A stretch of 64,000 bases of DNA from contig JAEYMI010000081.1 in the NCBI GenBank assembly GCA_023461275.1, forward strand, positions 1-64,000, in the 5' to 3' direction. This stretch comes from Actinomycetes bacterium. GTDB lineage: Bacteria; Actinomycetota; Actinomycetes; Mycobacteriales; Mycobacteriaceae. The notes under the pieces are model-generated. The model saw only the letters and a list, made by a program, of their open reading frames with translations. It searched no databases and had not been told where the DNA came from. A program made the translations under genes and the position numbers. Of the stretch, positions 38,349-47,503 are shown piece after piece (position 1 is the first letter of the stretch; every line of letters begins with the position of its first letter).

Positions 38349-39173
38349 GTGCGCGTGTCCAATCGTGGTCCATCGGCCCTGCTGCTCATCGTCGCGATTC
38401 TGCTCACGACTCCGCTGATGTCGGGGTGCCTGCAGCGATCCACCTCCGTCGGTGACCGCTACTCCGGAACGATCATCGTGGCGACCTCGCCGGACAATCC
38501 GCGCGGCGCGCCCAAACTCGACGTCCCGGAGTCGATGGCGCGGAGCGTGGCACTGACCGAGTATCGCGCCGGGCCCGACGGCACCGAGCAGGCGAACTCG
38601 TCGGCCGCTCCGCAATCGGGGGCGCCTGGTTCCACGCCGGCGGCCGATCAGACGGCGCGAGTCGGCACTCGGGCCACGTTCTACGACCTCACCGCGGGTC
38701 AGTTCGGCCAGCTCGGCGACATCGTGTCCAGTGCCTTCGGCGATTCGTCGATGTCGATGGACCTCTCGGCGAAGCGCAGCGGCGACCTGGTGCGGTTCCG
38801 CGGCAGCGCCGACCTGTCGGATCTGGTTCCCAACCGCGACTACCTACAGTTCACCGTGACGTTCAACGGTCCGATCAAGGCCACCAACGGCGACCAGACC
38901 GGCGATAACACCGTGACCTGGACTCCTGAGCCGCGCAAGCCCTCGGACTTCACCGCCGAGGCCGATTACCCTGATCCGGCCACTGCCGCACTGGGGAGCT
39001 GGTCGTGGCTTCTGGCGATCCTGTGTCTGATCGTCGTCGGGATCGTCGCCCGCCTGGCCTACCTCAACCGCGACCGCAGCCCACGTCCCGGCCGTCCCCG
39101 CCCCGAGCAGCGTCGACCCGCGGACTCCCCAGTGGGGTCAGGATCAAGCTCAGCGGGATCGAGCTCTTCCTAA
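38349..39173 (+). CDS. lppM: LppM-family lipoprotein
   Basis: A 274-aa precursor with a signal peptide and a lipobox-like site (PLMSGC), an extracytoplasmic domain (about residues 30-210) and a C-terminal membrane helix (about 222-242) with a short Pro/Ser-rich tail. Architecture and place between a GNAT/oxidoreductase and metF match LppM (Rv2171) of M. tuberculosis, which affects lipoglycan display and phagosome blocking. GGAG lies close upstream; GTG 38355 is an alternative start. A low-complexity insert follows EYRAGPDGTEQ. It overlaps metF tail to tail by 4 bp. Confidence 0.78.
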   Translation: MRVSNRGPSALLLIVAILLTTPLMSGCLQRSTSVGDRYSGTIIVATSPDNPRGAPKLDVPESMARSVALTEYRAGPDGTEQANSSAAPQSGAPGSTPAADQTARVGTRATFYDLTAGQFGQLGDIVSSAFGDSSMSMDLSAKRSGDLVRFRGSADLSDLVPNRDYLQFTVTFNGPIKATNGDQTGDNTVTWTPEPRKPSDFTAEADYPDPATAALGSWSWLLAILCLIVVGIVARLAYLNRDRSPRPGRPRPEQRRPADSPVGSGSSSAGSSSS

Positions 39174-40126
39174 CCCGCTGCCGTGGCCGGTGCTGCGGCG
39201 GCGGTGTCCACTCCGATGCGTTCGAGCACCTCCGAAGTCGCCTTCGCGAAGTTCAGGCTGCAGAAGTGCAGGCAGGGCGCACCCTCGTCGATGAGTCGCT
39301 GAGCAGTCTCGGTCGCGAAGTCGATACCGACCGCCCGGACCGCCTCGCGGTCCTCTTCCGGACCCGACCCGGCGGCGTCGGCGAAGCGCTTCTCCACCTC
39401 CGGCGGGATCACCGAACCCGACAATTGCACCATCCGGCGTGCGGTGGCCAGCGACGTCACCGGCATGATGCCCGGGATGATCGGTTTGGCACCCTGTTCG
39501 GGATCGGCCACGACGACCCGGTCCCGCAGACGCAGGTAGTGCTCCACGTCGAAGAACATCTGGGTGATCGAATAGTCGGCACCGGCGCGCAGTTTGTTGA
39601 CCAACGCACGCGTGTCGTGGTCGAGGTCGGGCGCACGGTGATGGCCCTCCGGGAATGAGGCGACACCGACGGTGAAATCGCCGAGACCGTCGATCAGACG
39701 GACGAGTTCCTCGGCGTAGGCGACCCCCTCGGGGTGTCGGGTCCATTCGCCCAACGGGTCGCCCGGCGGATCTCCGCGCAGCGCAAGGATGTTGGTGATC
39801 CCCTGATCGGCGTAGGCGCCGACAAGTGCGCGCAACTCGGCGACGCTGTGATTGACCGCGGTGAGATGGGCAACGGTCAACAGGGTGGTCTGTTCGGCCA
39901 GCTGCCCGGCGATACGGACCGTCCGGTCCCGGGTGGTTCCCCCCGCGCCGTAGGTCAGCGACACGAACGCGGGCCCGAGACGCTCAAAAGTCCGCACCGC
40001 ACGCCACAGCCGGGCTTCGGCGTCGTCGTCACGCGGCGGGAAGAACTCGACCGAGAACGGGATCGGGCCCGGATGCGGGGCCGACAGCCGTTCGGTGATC
40101 GAGAGAGCCTTTGCGGATGAAGTCAC
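39170..40126 (-). CDS. metF: methylenetetrahydrofolate reductase
   Basis: A 318-aa MetF-type flavoenzyme that makes 5-methyl-THF for methionine synthesis. Family features are FSVEFFPPRDDDAEARLW, FVSLTYGAGGTTRDRT, ILALRGDPPGDP and the C-terminal GAPCLHFCSLN. GTG 40126 is preferred because a TACAAT -10 hexamer ends 7 nt upstream, implying a leaderless mRNA; an ATG at 40150 is in frame. M. tuberculosis has a related gene (Rv2172c) at this place. Confidence 0.9.
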   Translation of the reverse strand: MTSSAKALSITERLSAPHPGPIPFSVEFFPPRDDDAEARLWRAVRTFERLGPAFVSLTYGAGGTTRDRTVRIAGQLAEQTTLLTVAHLTAVNHSVAELRALVGAYADQGITNILALRGDPPGDPLGEWTRHPEGVAYAEELVRLIDGLGDFTVGVASFPEGHHRAPDLDHDTRALVNKLRAGADYSITQMFFDVEHYLRLRDRVVVADPEQGAKPIIPGIMPVTSLATARRMVQLSGSVIPPEVEKRFADAAGSGPEEDREAVRAVGIDFATETAQRLIDEGAPCLHFCSLNFAKATSEVLERIGVDTAAAAPATAAG

Positions 40127-40133
40127 CCGACAC

Positions 40134-40139
40134 ATTGTA
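40134..40139 (-). promoter_or_regulatory. -10 element for leaderless metF
   Basis: TACAAT on the minus strand with 7 nt to the GTG start. Transcription would begin at or next to the start codon. Confidence 0.5.
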
Positions 40140-40172
40140 GGGAGGGCCAAGCGGTGCCACGCCCCCGGACTT

Positions 40173-40234
40173 GGTCACACCTGCCGACCGGTCACACCCC
40201 GTCGAATCGGTCACACTCGGCGAATGGGTCACAC
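40173..40234 (+). repeat. four GGTCACAC direct repeats between metF and idsA
   Basis: GGTCACAC starts at 40173, 40190, 40209 and 40227, so the spacing is 17, 19 and 18 bp. The last two copies extend to a near-identical 17-18 bp unit (CGAATxGGTCACACTCG). They fill the divergent metF-idsA gap and could be regulator sites for one or both promoters. No coding role is possible with the chosen starts. Confidence 0.6.
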
Positions 40235-40259
40235 TCGCCACGACCCCAGTAGCCTTGCG

Positions 40260-41405
40260 ATGGTGACGTCCACACTGCCCTCCCCGACTTCGCTCGTCGA
40301 GGTGCCCGCCGCCGTCGACGTGGTGCTGGCCGACTTCTTCGACCGCGCCGTTCCGCGTACCGGCGCGATCTCACCGGTCGTCGCCGACGCTGCCGCCGCG
40401 GTCCGCGACTTCGCGCTCAACGGTGGCAAGCGGATTCGTCCGATCTTCGTCTACGCCGGCTGGCTGTGTGGGCTCGATGCCACCGGCAGAGGTTCTGCTG
40501 ACGCCGATGCGGCCGACGTCCTGCGGGTGTGCGGCGCCGTCGAGCTCGTTCAGGCGTGTGCCCTCATCCACGATGATGTGATCGATCAGTCCGACACGCG
40601 CCGCGGCAACGCCACGGTGCACCGGGACTTCGAGCGGCGCCACCGCGCCGCCGGGTGGGCGGGCGATTCCGGCCATCACGGCGTCAGCACCGCGATCCTG
40701 ATGGGTGACTTCGCCCTCGCCTGGGCCGACGACCTGCTGCACGACCAGTACCCCGCGCCCGACGCCGATGCGCCCGACCCGGACTCACTGCGTCCGGTGC
40801 CGCCCGCGGTGGCGCGGGTGTGGGCGGCGATGCGTACCGAGGTGCTGGGCGGGCAGTATCTCGACATCGTCGGCGAGGCCAGCGGCGACGAATCGATCGA
40901 CGCGGCCTACCGCGTGATGGAGTTCAAGACGGCCACCTACACCGTGGCCCGCCCGCTCGAACTGGGCGCCACCCTGGCCGGGGCGCCGTCGGCATTGATC
41001 ACCACGTTGCGGTCGGTGGGCCGTGACCTCGGCATCGCGTTCCAGTTGCGCGACGACATGCTCGGCGCGTTCGGCGATCCCGCGCAGACCGGCAAACCGT
41101 CGGGCGAGGACCTGGTCTCGGGCAAACGGACCGCACTGCTGGCGGTTGCCCTGGCTCGTGGCGACGAACGGGATCCGGCCGCGTCGGCGCGCCTGCGCGG
41201 GTTGATCGGACGGGAGCTTTCCGAGGACGAATTGGCCACCGCCCGAACAATTCTCGTCGAATCGGGTGCCGTCGCCGAGATCGAGGACCAGATCAACGAG
41301 TTACGCGATGCCGCGCTGGCGTCGTTGGCCGCCGCCGATATCGGTTCACGGGTGCGTGATGAGCTGACCGTGCTCGCCGACCGCATCGCCCATCGGAGTG
41401 CGTGA
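40260..41405 (+). CDS. idsA: polyprenyl (geranylgeranyl-type) diphosphate synthase
   Basis: A 381-aa trans-isoprenyl diphosphate synthase. The first Asp-rich motif is DDVIDQSDTRRG and the second is QLRDDMLGAFGD; GGKRIRPIFVYAG is the substrate-binding lysine/arginine region. The call follows its place and similarity to idsA2 (Rv2173). Chain length cannot be fixed from sequence alone. ATG 40260 is chosen since the longer open frame overlaps the repeats and metF; GTG 40263 is 7 nt from a TAGCCT and would make the mRNA leaderless. A CrtI-like gene follows directly. Confidence 0.9.
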   Translation: MVTSTLPSPTSLVEVPAAVDVVLADFFDRAVPRTGAISPVVADAAAAVRDFALNGGKRIRPIFVYAGWLCGLDATGRGSADADAADVLRVCGAVELVQACALIHDDVIDQSDTRRGNATVHRDFERRHRAAGWAGDSGHHGVSTAILMGDFALAWADDLLHDQYPAPDADAPDPDSLRPVPPAVARVWAAMRTEVLGGQYLDIVGEASGDESIDAAYRVMEFKTATYTVARPLELGATLAGAPSALITTLRSVGRDLGIAFQLRDDMLGAFGDPAQTGKPSGEDLVSGKRTALLAVALARGDERDPAASARLRGLIGRELSEDELATARTILVESGAVAEIEDQINELRDAALASLAAADIGSRVRDELTVLADRIAHRSA

Positions 41406-41409
41406 CGCC

Positions 41410-42975
41410 ATGGCTGCACCGTCGAAGGTGGTGGTGATCGGTGCCGGACTGTCCGGGCTGTCGGCGGCCCTGTGGCTGCGCGGCGCGGGTTGCGAGGTCA
41501 CCGTTGTCGACGCCGCGGACGCCCCGGGCGGTCTGGTGCGCACTCGAGAACTGGCGCCCGGGCACCGATTCGATACCGGCGCAACAGTTCTCACCATGCC
41601 CGAGCTGGTCGCGGCGCCGATGGCGGCGGTCGGCATCTCCCCCGCCGAGACACTTCGGCGACTCGACCTGACCCAGGTGGACCCCACCTATGTCGCGCGG
41701 TTCGCCGACGGCACGAGCCTGCGCGTTCCGTTCGGCCTGGACAATCTCGTCGCCGAGGTGTCTGCCACGTTCGGCTCGTCGTCGGGCGAGGATGTCCGTG
41801 ACCTGATGGGGTGGCTCGCCGAACTCTACGACGCAGAGTTCGACAACTTCATCGACCGGAACTTCGGTGGGCCGCGTTCCTACCTCGACGGGCAGCTGGT
41901 GACCGATCTGGCGCGCCTGGTCCGTCTCGGTGGCGTACGCGCGCTGACACCGGCGGTTGCACGCTTTGTCAAAGACGAACGCCTACAACGGGTTTTCACG
42001 TTCCAGGCGCTCTACGCCGGGGTGCCGCCGCGACGTGCTGCGGCGGTATACGGCGTGATCGGCCACATGGACATCGGCCTCGGCGTTCAGTACCCGGCCG
42101 GCGGCATGGGTGCCATCGGCGAGGTGATGGCAGACGGGCTAGGTGAATCCGGTGCGCAGGTGCTGCTCGGCACGCGCGCGGAGAGCATCGTCCGACGCGA
42201 CGGCCGGGTGGCCGCCGTCGGGTGCCGGGCTGCCGACAGTTCGGCGATCGAGATCCCCGCCGACGCGGTGGTGGCCACCGCCCCGATCGCCTCGGTCGCG
42301 GACATGCTCGGCGAACATCTCCCCCGCGGACCACGGTGGCGGCGTCGGCGTTACTCGCCGAGCGCCGTCGTCATCCACGGTGTGGCCCCGACGTCGGTGA
42401 CCGCATCGTGGCCCGGCCACCATCACACCATCGACTTCGGTGGTGCCTGGCATGACACCTTCACCGACCTCACGCGCCGCCCGGGGCGGCTGATGCGCGA
42501 TCCGTCGTTCCTCATCACCCGGCCCGGGCGCACCGCTCCACATCACTTCCACGCCGACCGCGACGGCGGGACAACCGAATCGGTGTCGGTGCTGGCACCG
42601 TGTCCCAACCTCGACGTGGCACCCGTCGCGTGGGATGCCATCGCCGACGCTTACGTGCAGGAGTGTCTGGATACCCTGCGCGAGCGCGGATACGACGGAA
42701 TCGACTCAGTCGAGGTCGTCGGAATCGACCATCCGGGTACCTGGGCCGCGATGGGTCTGCCGGCGGGTACGCCGTTCAGCGCCGCGCACAGCGTCGCCCA
42801 GACCGGCCCGCTGCGCACCCCCAACAAGTGGCCGCATCAGCCCGATGTGATCCTGGCCGGCGCCGCGACGATCCCCGGCGTCGGCATCCCGCCGGTGCTC
42901 GTGTCGGGCCGGCTCGCCGCGGAGCACCTCGTGGGAGCCGACGCGGTCGGGTCAGCCCTGACCACACGGTCATGA
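41410..42975 (+). CDS. CrtI-like phytoene desaturase family oxidoreductase
   Basis: A 521-aa FAD enzyme of the carotenoid desaturase family. The dinucleotide motif is VVVIGAGLSGLSAALWL, then VVDAADAPGGLVRTREL; the middle contains GVPPRRAAAVYGVIGHMD and YPAGGMGAIGE, and the end ILAGAATIPGVGIPPVL, all CrtI-like. It starts 4 bp after the polyprenyl synthase and overlaps mptA by 4 bp, so the three are one operon. No phytoene synthase is in the window, so a role in carotenoid synthesis or in desaturating another polyprenyl is open. M. tuberculosis lacks this gene between idsA2 and mptA. Confidence 0.85.
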   Translation: MAAPSKVVVIGAGLSGLSAALWLRGAGCEVTVVDAADAPGGLVRTRELAPGHRFDTGATVLTMPELVAAPMAAVGISPAETLRRLDLTQVDPTYVARFADGTSLRVPFGLDNLVAEVSATFGSSSGEDVRDLMGWLAELYDAEFDNFIDRNFGGPRSYLDGQLVTDLARLVRLGGVRALTPAVARFVKDERLQRVFTFQALYAGVPPRRAAAVYGVIGHMDIGLGVQYPAGGMGAIGEVMADGLGESGAQVLLGTRAESIVRRDGRVAAVGCRAADSSAIEIPADAVVATAPIASVADMLGEHLPRGPRWRRRRYSPSAVVIHGVAPTSVTASWPGHHHTIDFGGAWHDTFTDLTRRPGRLMRDPSFLITRPGRTAPHHFHADRDGGTTESVSVLAPCPNLDVAPVAWDAIADAYVQECLDTLRERGYDGIDSVEVVGIDHPGTWAAMGLPAGTPFSAAHSVAQTGPLRTPNKWPHQPDVILAGAATIPGVGIPPVLVSGRLAAEHLVGADAVGSALTTRS

Positions 42976-44480
42976 CCCGACCATCGATCCCCGGCGACCT
43001 CGTGCTCGGCACCGTCGGCGCTGTTCTGGTGTGCGCCGGGGCATTCGGCGTCGGTGACATCCCCCGCAACAGCACCCTCCTGCAGGACCTCGGGCTCACC
43101 TGGATGACCTACGGACACGGAAAGACGTTGTTCGGCACCATCTTCTGGCTGGGTGTCGCGACCATGGTGATCGCCTGGGTCCGGCTCGGCCGCCGGGTCA
43201 GCTCATCCGCCGAGCCGCCACCAAGTGTGACGACGCTGCGCTGGGGTGTGCTGGCCTGGGCTGCGCCACTGGTGATCTCGGTGCCGATCTACAGCCGCGA
43301 TGTCTACGCCTACCTCGGTCAGGGGGCGGTGTTCGGCGCCGGATTCAACCCGTACGCCGACGGCCCGGCGCACCATCCGGGGCCGTTGCTCGACAGTATG
43401 GCGCAGGTCTGGGCGTCGACCACGGCGCCGTACGGTCCGGCCTTCATGGGGTTGACGCGGGTGGTCACCGAGATCACCGGCGACCACCCGATCGCCGGGG
43501 TCCTTCTCATGCGGGCGGTGCTGCTGCCCGGTTTGTTGTTGGCGCTGTGGGCGATTCCACGTCTCGCAGAGCATTTCGGGGCCTCGCCGGCGGCCGGGCT
43601 GTGGCTCGCGCTGTTCAACCCGATGGTGCTGATCCATCTGGTGGCCGGCACCCACGTGGAATTGCTGATGCTCGGTCTGCTGGTCGCCGGGGTCACCCTC
43701 GCGGTGACCGGACGGCATGTCACCGGCGTGGCGGTGCTCGGTGTGGCGGTGTCGATCAAGGTGACCGCCGGGATCGCGATCCCCTTCATCCTGTGGATCT
43801 GGTTGTCCCACATCCGGGATCGGCGTCCGGTGCGTCCGCGTGACGTGGCCGGGGTGTTCGCCGCCATCGCCGGGGTCACCCTCGCGGTGTTCGCCGCCTT
43901 CACCGCCGCCCTCGGCCTCGGACTCGGCTGGCTCACCGGCCTCGGCTGGGCCGATCGCATCGTCAACTGGTTCACCATCCCGACGCTGCTCGCCCATCTC
44001 GTGACGCTTGTCGCCGCACCGTTTGCCGCACTGAACCTGCAACCGGTACTGGCCGTCACCCGTTTGATCGGTGCGGTGGTGCTGGCCGGGATTCTGGTGA
44101 CGCTGTGGTGGCGATCGCGCCACGACGAACGCTCGGCGATGGCCGGAATGACATGGGCGATGCTCGCCGTGCTGCTACTCGAACCGTCCACTCTGCCTTG
44201 GTATTACACGTGGGTGCTCGGACTGGCGGTGGCGTTCACGCTGCCGCCCCGGGTTCGTGCGCTGGTGGTGGGCGTGTCGACCTTCATGCTCATCGTCTTC
44301 CAGCCCGACGACTCGATCCTGTTCTACAAACTGCCCGAAACTCTGCTGGCGCTGGCGCTTTCCATCCTCGCCGGATGGTCGTTGCTGCGCACCGATCCGC
44401 TGCGGCTGCGGCACCTGCGACGCGCGGCGTGGGGCACCGACCCGACGGTCAGAAAGCCTGAGCCTGCGCCCGCCGGATGA
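42972..44480 (+). CDS. mptA: MptA-like alpha-(1->6)-mannopyranosyltransferase
   Basis: A 502-aa GT-C membrane transferase with about 12 membrane helices that lengthens the alpha-1,6-mannan core of lipomannan and lipoarabinomannan from polyprenyl-phosphate-mannose. The family's first extracytoplasmic loop with its catalytic Asp is seen in VPIYSRDVYAYLGQG; LEPSTLPWYYTWVLG near the end is also conserved. Start at ATG 42972, overlapping the CrtI-like stop (ATGA). The Rv2173-Rv2174 order supports MptA over MptB. The last 30 bp overlap the Rv2175c-like gene on the other strand. Confidence 0.88.
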   Translation: MTRPSIPGDLVLGTVGAVLVCAGAFGVGDIPRNSTLLQDLGLTWMTYGHGKTLFGTIFWLGVATMVIAWVRLGRRVSSSAEPPPSVTTLRWGVLAWAAPLVISVPIYSRDVYAYLGQGAVFGAGFNPYADGPAHHPGPLLDSMAQVWASTTAPYGPAFMGLTRVVTEITGDHPIAGVLLMRAVLLPGLLLALWAIPRLAEHFGASPAAGLWLALFNPMVLIHLVAGTHVELLMLGLLVAGVTLAVTGRHVTGVAVLGVAVSIKVTAGIAIPFILWIWLSHIRDRRPVRPRDVAGVFAAIAGVTLAVFAAFTAALGLGLGWLTGLGWADRIVNWFTIPTLLAHLVTLVAAPFAALNLQPVLAVTRLIGAVVLAGILVTLWWRSRHDERSAMAGMTWAMLAVLLLEPSTLPWYYTWVLGLAVAFTLPPRVRALVVGVSTFMLIVFQPDDSILFYKLPETLLALALSILAGWSLLRTDPLRLRHLRRAAWGTDPTVRKPEPAPAG

Positions 44481-44814
44481 CCTCACGCGCCGAATGTGTG
44501 TGCAGCGCGGCAGCAGGATGCATCCCGAGATCGTCCTGGACGGTGAACAGCCAGACCATCACCTCGTCGCGGGTGTAGCCGCCGTCGAACAGGACATCAA
44601 CCAGTCCGGTGAAATGTTTGGCCAGCCCCAGATCGTCGAAGAACAGCGCCGGGATCGCGGGTTGACCTCCACGCGAGATGGCGAGCAGGTGATGATCGCG
44701 GATCAGGGTTCGTACCCTGCTGGACGAGACATGGAGCCGGTCGGCGACCTCGTCGACGGTCAGGGTGTCGACATCGGGTCCGAGGGTGTCCTCCGAAAGC
44801 GGTAGTGAGACCAC
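44449..44814 (-). CDS. Rv2175c-like DNA-binding protein
   Basis: A 121-aa protein with an N-terminal helix-turn-helix (LTVDEVADRLHVSSSRVRTLI, about residues 17-37) and a C-terminal helical domain (GYTRDEVMVWLFT, REVIRRAQAQAF). It matches the mycobacterial Rv2175c family, whose member is a DNA-binding substrate of the adjacent kinase PknL. GTG 44814 is chosen; upstream frame sequence is non-homologous. It is divergent from pknL by about 80 bp, which supports a kinase-regulator pair. Confidence 0.82.
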   Translation of the reverse strand: MVSLPLSEDTLGPDVDTLTVDEVADRLHVSSSRVRTLIRDHHLLAISRGGQPAIPALFFDDLGLAKHFTGLVDVLFDGGYTRDEVMVWLFTVQDDLGMHPAAALHTHSAREVIRRAQAQAF

Positions 44815-44881
44815 GGCCCAGACCTTACCGCCTCGCCCACGACGTCGGGCGTCGGTTCCCTGCTTGAGCGGTTGCGACCGG

Positions 44882-44887
44882 TAGATT
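44882..44887 (+). promoter_or_regulatory. -10 element for pknL
   Basis: TAGATT ends 8 nt before the GTG start of pknL, so the transcript would be leaderless or nearly so. No -35 was recognised. Confidence 0.4.
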
Positions 44888-44895
44888 CCCTCGTT

Positions 44896-46083
44896 GTGAA
44901 CACCTCGCCGGACGAGCTGCTCGGGGCCACCCTCGAGCGGCGCTATCGCATCGACGCGCCGATCGCGCGCGGCGGGATGTCGGCGGTCTATCTCGGCATC
45001 GATCTGCGCTTGGGTCGATCGGTGGCGATCAAGGTGATGGATTCTCGCTACAGCGGCGACCAGCAGTTCCTGCGCCGGTTCGAATTCGAGGCGCGGGCCG
45101 TGGCGTCCCTGAAGCATCCGGGTCTGGTCGCCGTCTACGACCAGGGCATCGACAACGGGATCGCGTTTCTGGTGATGGAACTCGTCGAGGGTGGGAGCCT
45201 GCGAGAGCTGCTCCGCGAACGCGGTCCGATGCCGCCGCACGCGGTGGTGGCGGTGGCCGATCCCGTGCTCGGCGGTCTCGGTACCGCGCACGCCGCCGGA
45301 CTGGTCCATCGCGACGTCAAACCCGAGAACGTATTGATCTCCGACGCCGGGGAGGTGAAGGTCGCCGATTTCGGTCTTGTTCGCGCTGTCGCCGAGGCGG
45401 GCGTGACGTCGGCGAGCGTGATCCTCGGTACGGCCGCCTACCTCTCACCGGAACAGGTGGAGTCGACGAGCGCCGATGCGCGCAGCGACGTCTACTCGAT
45501 GGGTGTGCTGATGTTCGAGTTGCTCACCGGCCGGACGCCCTTTCGTGGCGATACTCCGCTATCGCTCGCCTACCAGCGATTGTCCTACGACGTGCCCGCC
45601 CCGAGTGACGTGATCGCAGGCGTGCCAGGAGAATTCGACGACATCGTGCTGCGCGCCACCGAGCGTGACCCGGCGCAACGCTACGTCGACGGATTCGATA
45701 TGCGGGCCGCGATTCTCGCCGCCGCCGACGAACTCGACCTACCGCCGTTCACCGTTCCCGCGCCCCGACGCTCGGCCGAACGTGACACCGTCGCGCGCTA
45801 TCGCGCCGCTCATCGCGAACCCGACTCGGGGCAACCCGACCCGACGAACCGCACCCGGGTGCAGTCCGATCCCGGACTCGATACGCCGCCGGTTCCGGCC
45901 GTCGGGGCCCGCGATGTCGTCCCTGCGGTGAGCCCGACCAGCCGACAGCCATCCACTCAACCGATACCCGACGAGCCGGCCGGTGGCCGACTTCGCGTGG
46001 TCGGCTGGATCATGGCGGTGCTGGTACTGGCCGCGCTGCTCGGCGGTGCCGGGTGGTGGGTCGGCGTGACCTACCTCAGCTGA
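44896..46083 (+). CDS. pknL: PknL serine/threonine protein kinase
   Basis: A 395-aa Hanks-type kinase. The Gly-rich loop is ARGGMSAVY, the ATP lysine is Lys46 (VAIKVMD), the catalytic loop HRDVKPEN is at 138-145 and DFG is at 158-160, followed by the activation loop with TSASVILGTAAYLSPEQ. A Pro/Asp-rich linker leads to one membrane helix (about 371-391) and only a few external residues, so there is no sensor domain, as in PknL of M. tuberculosis. TTG 44872 would lengthen the protein by eight residues. Confidence 0.93.
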   Translation: MNTSPDELLGATLERRYRIDAPIARGGMSAVYLGIDLRLGRSVAIKVMDSRYSGDQQFLRRFEFEARAVASLKHPGLVAVYDQGIDNGIAFLVMELVEGGSLRELLRERGPMPPHAVVAVADPVLGGLGTAHAAGLVHRDVKPENVLISDAGEVKVADFGLVRAVAEAGVTSASVILGTAAYLSPEQVESTSADARSDVYSMGVLMFELLTGRTPFRGDTPLSLAYQRLSYDVPAPSDVIAGVPGEFDDIVLRATERDPAQRYVDGFDMRAAILAAADELDLPPFTVPAPRRSAERDTVARYRAAHREPDSGQPDPTNRTRVQSDPGLDTPPVPAVGARDVVPAVSPTSRQPSTQPIPDEPAGGRLRVVGWIMAVLVLAALLGGAGWWVGVTYLS

Positions 46084-46104
46084 CGGGTCTGAAGCGGAGG
46101 CGAT

Positions 46105-47499
46105 TCAGCCGCGCAGCATCTCGGCGACGAGGAACGCCAGCTCCAGGGACTGCTGGGTGTTCAGACGCGGATCGCAGGCAGTTTCATAGCGGCCGGCCAG
46201 GTCGAGATCGGAAATGTCCTGGGCACCACCGAGGCATTCGGTGACATCCTCACCGGTGAGCTCGATGTGCACCCCGCCCGGATGGCTCCCCAGGGCACGA
46301 TGCACCTCGAAGAAGCCCTGGACCTCGTCGACGATGCGATCGAAATGCCGGGTCTTGAATCCGGTGGACGCCTCGTGGGTGTTGCCATGCATGGGGTCGC
46401 ACTGCCAGATCACCTTGTGTCCGGTGGCCTCGACCGCGGACACGATGGGCGGAAGGACGTCGCGCACTTTCGAATTGCCCATACGCGCGACGAGCGTCAG
46501 CCGGCCCGGGGTGCGATGCGGGTCCAGGCGTTCGACGTACTCCACAGCCTGCTCGGGACTCGTCGTGGGGCCGATCTTGATACCGATCGGATTGTGGATC
46601 AGCTCGGCGAAGGCGATGTGCGCGCCGTCGAGCTGCCGGGTCCGCTCCCCGATCCACAGGAAGTGCGCCGACAGGTCGTAGAGGACCTTGGCGTCAGCGC
46701 CGCTCGGATCGTCGGCCAGGCGCAGCATGGCACGTTCGTAGTCGATCACCAACGCCTCGTGCGAGGCGTAGATCGCGGCAGCCTGCAGACTCGAATCACG
46801 CACCCCGCAGGCGTCCATGAAGCGCAGTCCGCGGTCGATCTCGGCGGCCAGCGCCTCGTAACGCGCGCCGGCCGGTGAGGTCCGCACGAACTCCCGGTTC
46901 CAATCGTGCACGCGATGCAGGTCGGCCTCCGAACCGGTCAGCGCGCGCACCAGATTCATCGCCGCCGAGGCGTTGGCGTACGCCCGGACCAGCCGGGAGG
47001 GATCGTGGACACGTGCGGTCTCGACCGGCGGGAAGCCGTTGACCATGTCGCCACGGTAGGACTGCAGGCCCAGAGCGTCGGTGTTCGACGAGCGTGGCTT
47101 CGCGTACTGCCCGGCGATACGCGCCACCTTGACCACCGGCATGCTCGCGCCGTAGGTCAGGACCACCGCCATCTGCAGCAGGGTCCGGATATTGCCCTTG
47201 ATGTGGGGTTCGGTGTTGTCGGCGAAGGTCTCGGCGCAGTCGCCACCCTGCAGCAGGAAGGCCTTCCCCTCCGCGACATCGGCGAGTTGACTCGAGAGCG
47301 ACTCCACCTCCGACGGAAGGCAGATCGGCGGCACGCTCTCCAGCACGGTGCGCATCTTGCGGGCCTCGTCCTCGTCCCAGCTCGGCTGCTGCAGGGCCGG
47401 TCGGGCCAGTGCGTCGGAGAATCGCTGTTGCAGATCGCCGGGGAGCGGCGGGAGCTCGGGCAGTTCGTCGATCGGAACGTCGACAGTCCAGTTCACCAC
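46105..47499 (-). CDS. aroG: class II DAHP synthase (AroG)
   Basis: A 464-aa plant-like 3-deoxy-D-arabino-heptulosonate-7-phosphate synthase, the first shikimate enzyme. Visible residues and motifs include LLQGGDCAETF (metal-binding Cys), KVARIAGQYAKPRSS, SHEALVIDYERAM, WIGERTRQLDGAH, KIGPTTSPEQ and DPMHGNTHE. Full length and normal. The GTG start is 6 nt after a -10-like TACCCT (47506-47511), so the mRNA is likely leaderless; that element lies inside the end of the neighbouring exonuclease gene. Confidence 0.97.
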   Translation of the reverse strand: MVNWTVDVPIDELPELPPLPGDLQQRFSDALARPALQQPSWDEDEARKMRTVLESVPPICLPSEVESLSSQLADVAEGKAFLLQGGDCAETFADNTEPHIKGNIRTLLQMAVVLTYGASMPVVKVARIAGQYAKPRSSNTDALGLQSYRGDMVNGFPPVETARVHDPSRLVRAYANASAAMNLVRALTGSEADLHRVHDWNREFVRTSPAGARYEALAAEIDRGLRFMDACGVRDSSLQAAAIYASHEALVIDYERAMLRLADDPSGADAKVLYDLSAHFLWIGERTRQLDGAHIAFAELIHNPIGIKIGPTTSPEQAVEYVERLDPHRTPGRLTLVARMGNSKVRDVLPPIVSAVEATGHKVIWQCDPMHGNTHEASTGFKTRHFDRIVDEVQGFFEVHRALGSHPGGVHIELTGEDVTECLGGAQDISDLDLAGRYETACDPRLNTQQSLELAFLVAEMLRG

Positions 47500-47503
47500 C
47501 CGT

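Noticed and set aside
43203..44123. 306-aa minus-strand frame over mptA
   Set aside because: It is antisense to a multi-helix transferase and hydrophilic, as expected of the complement of membrane helices.
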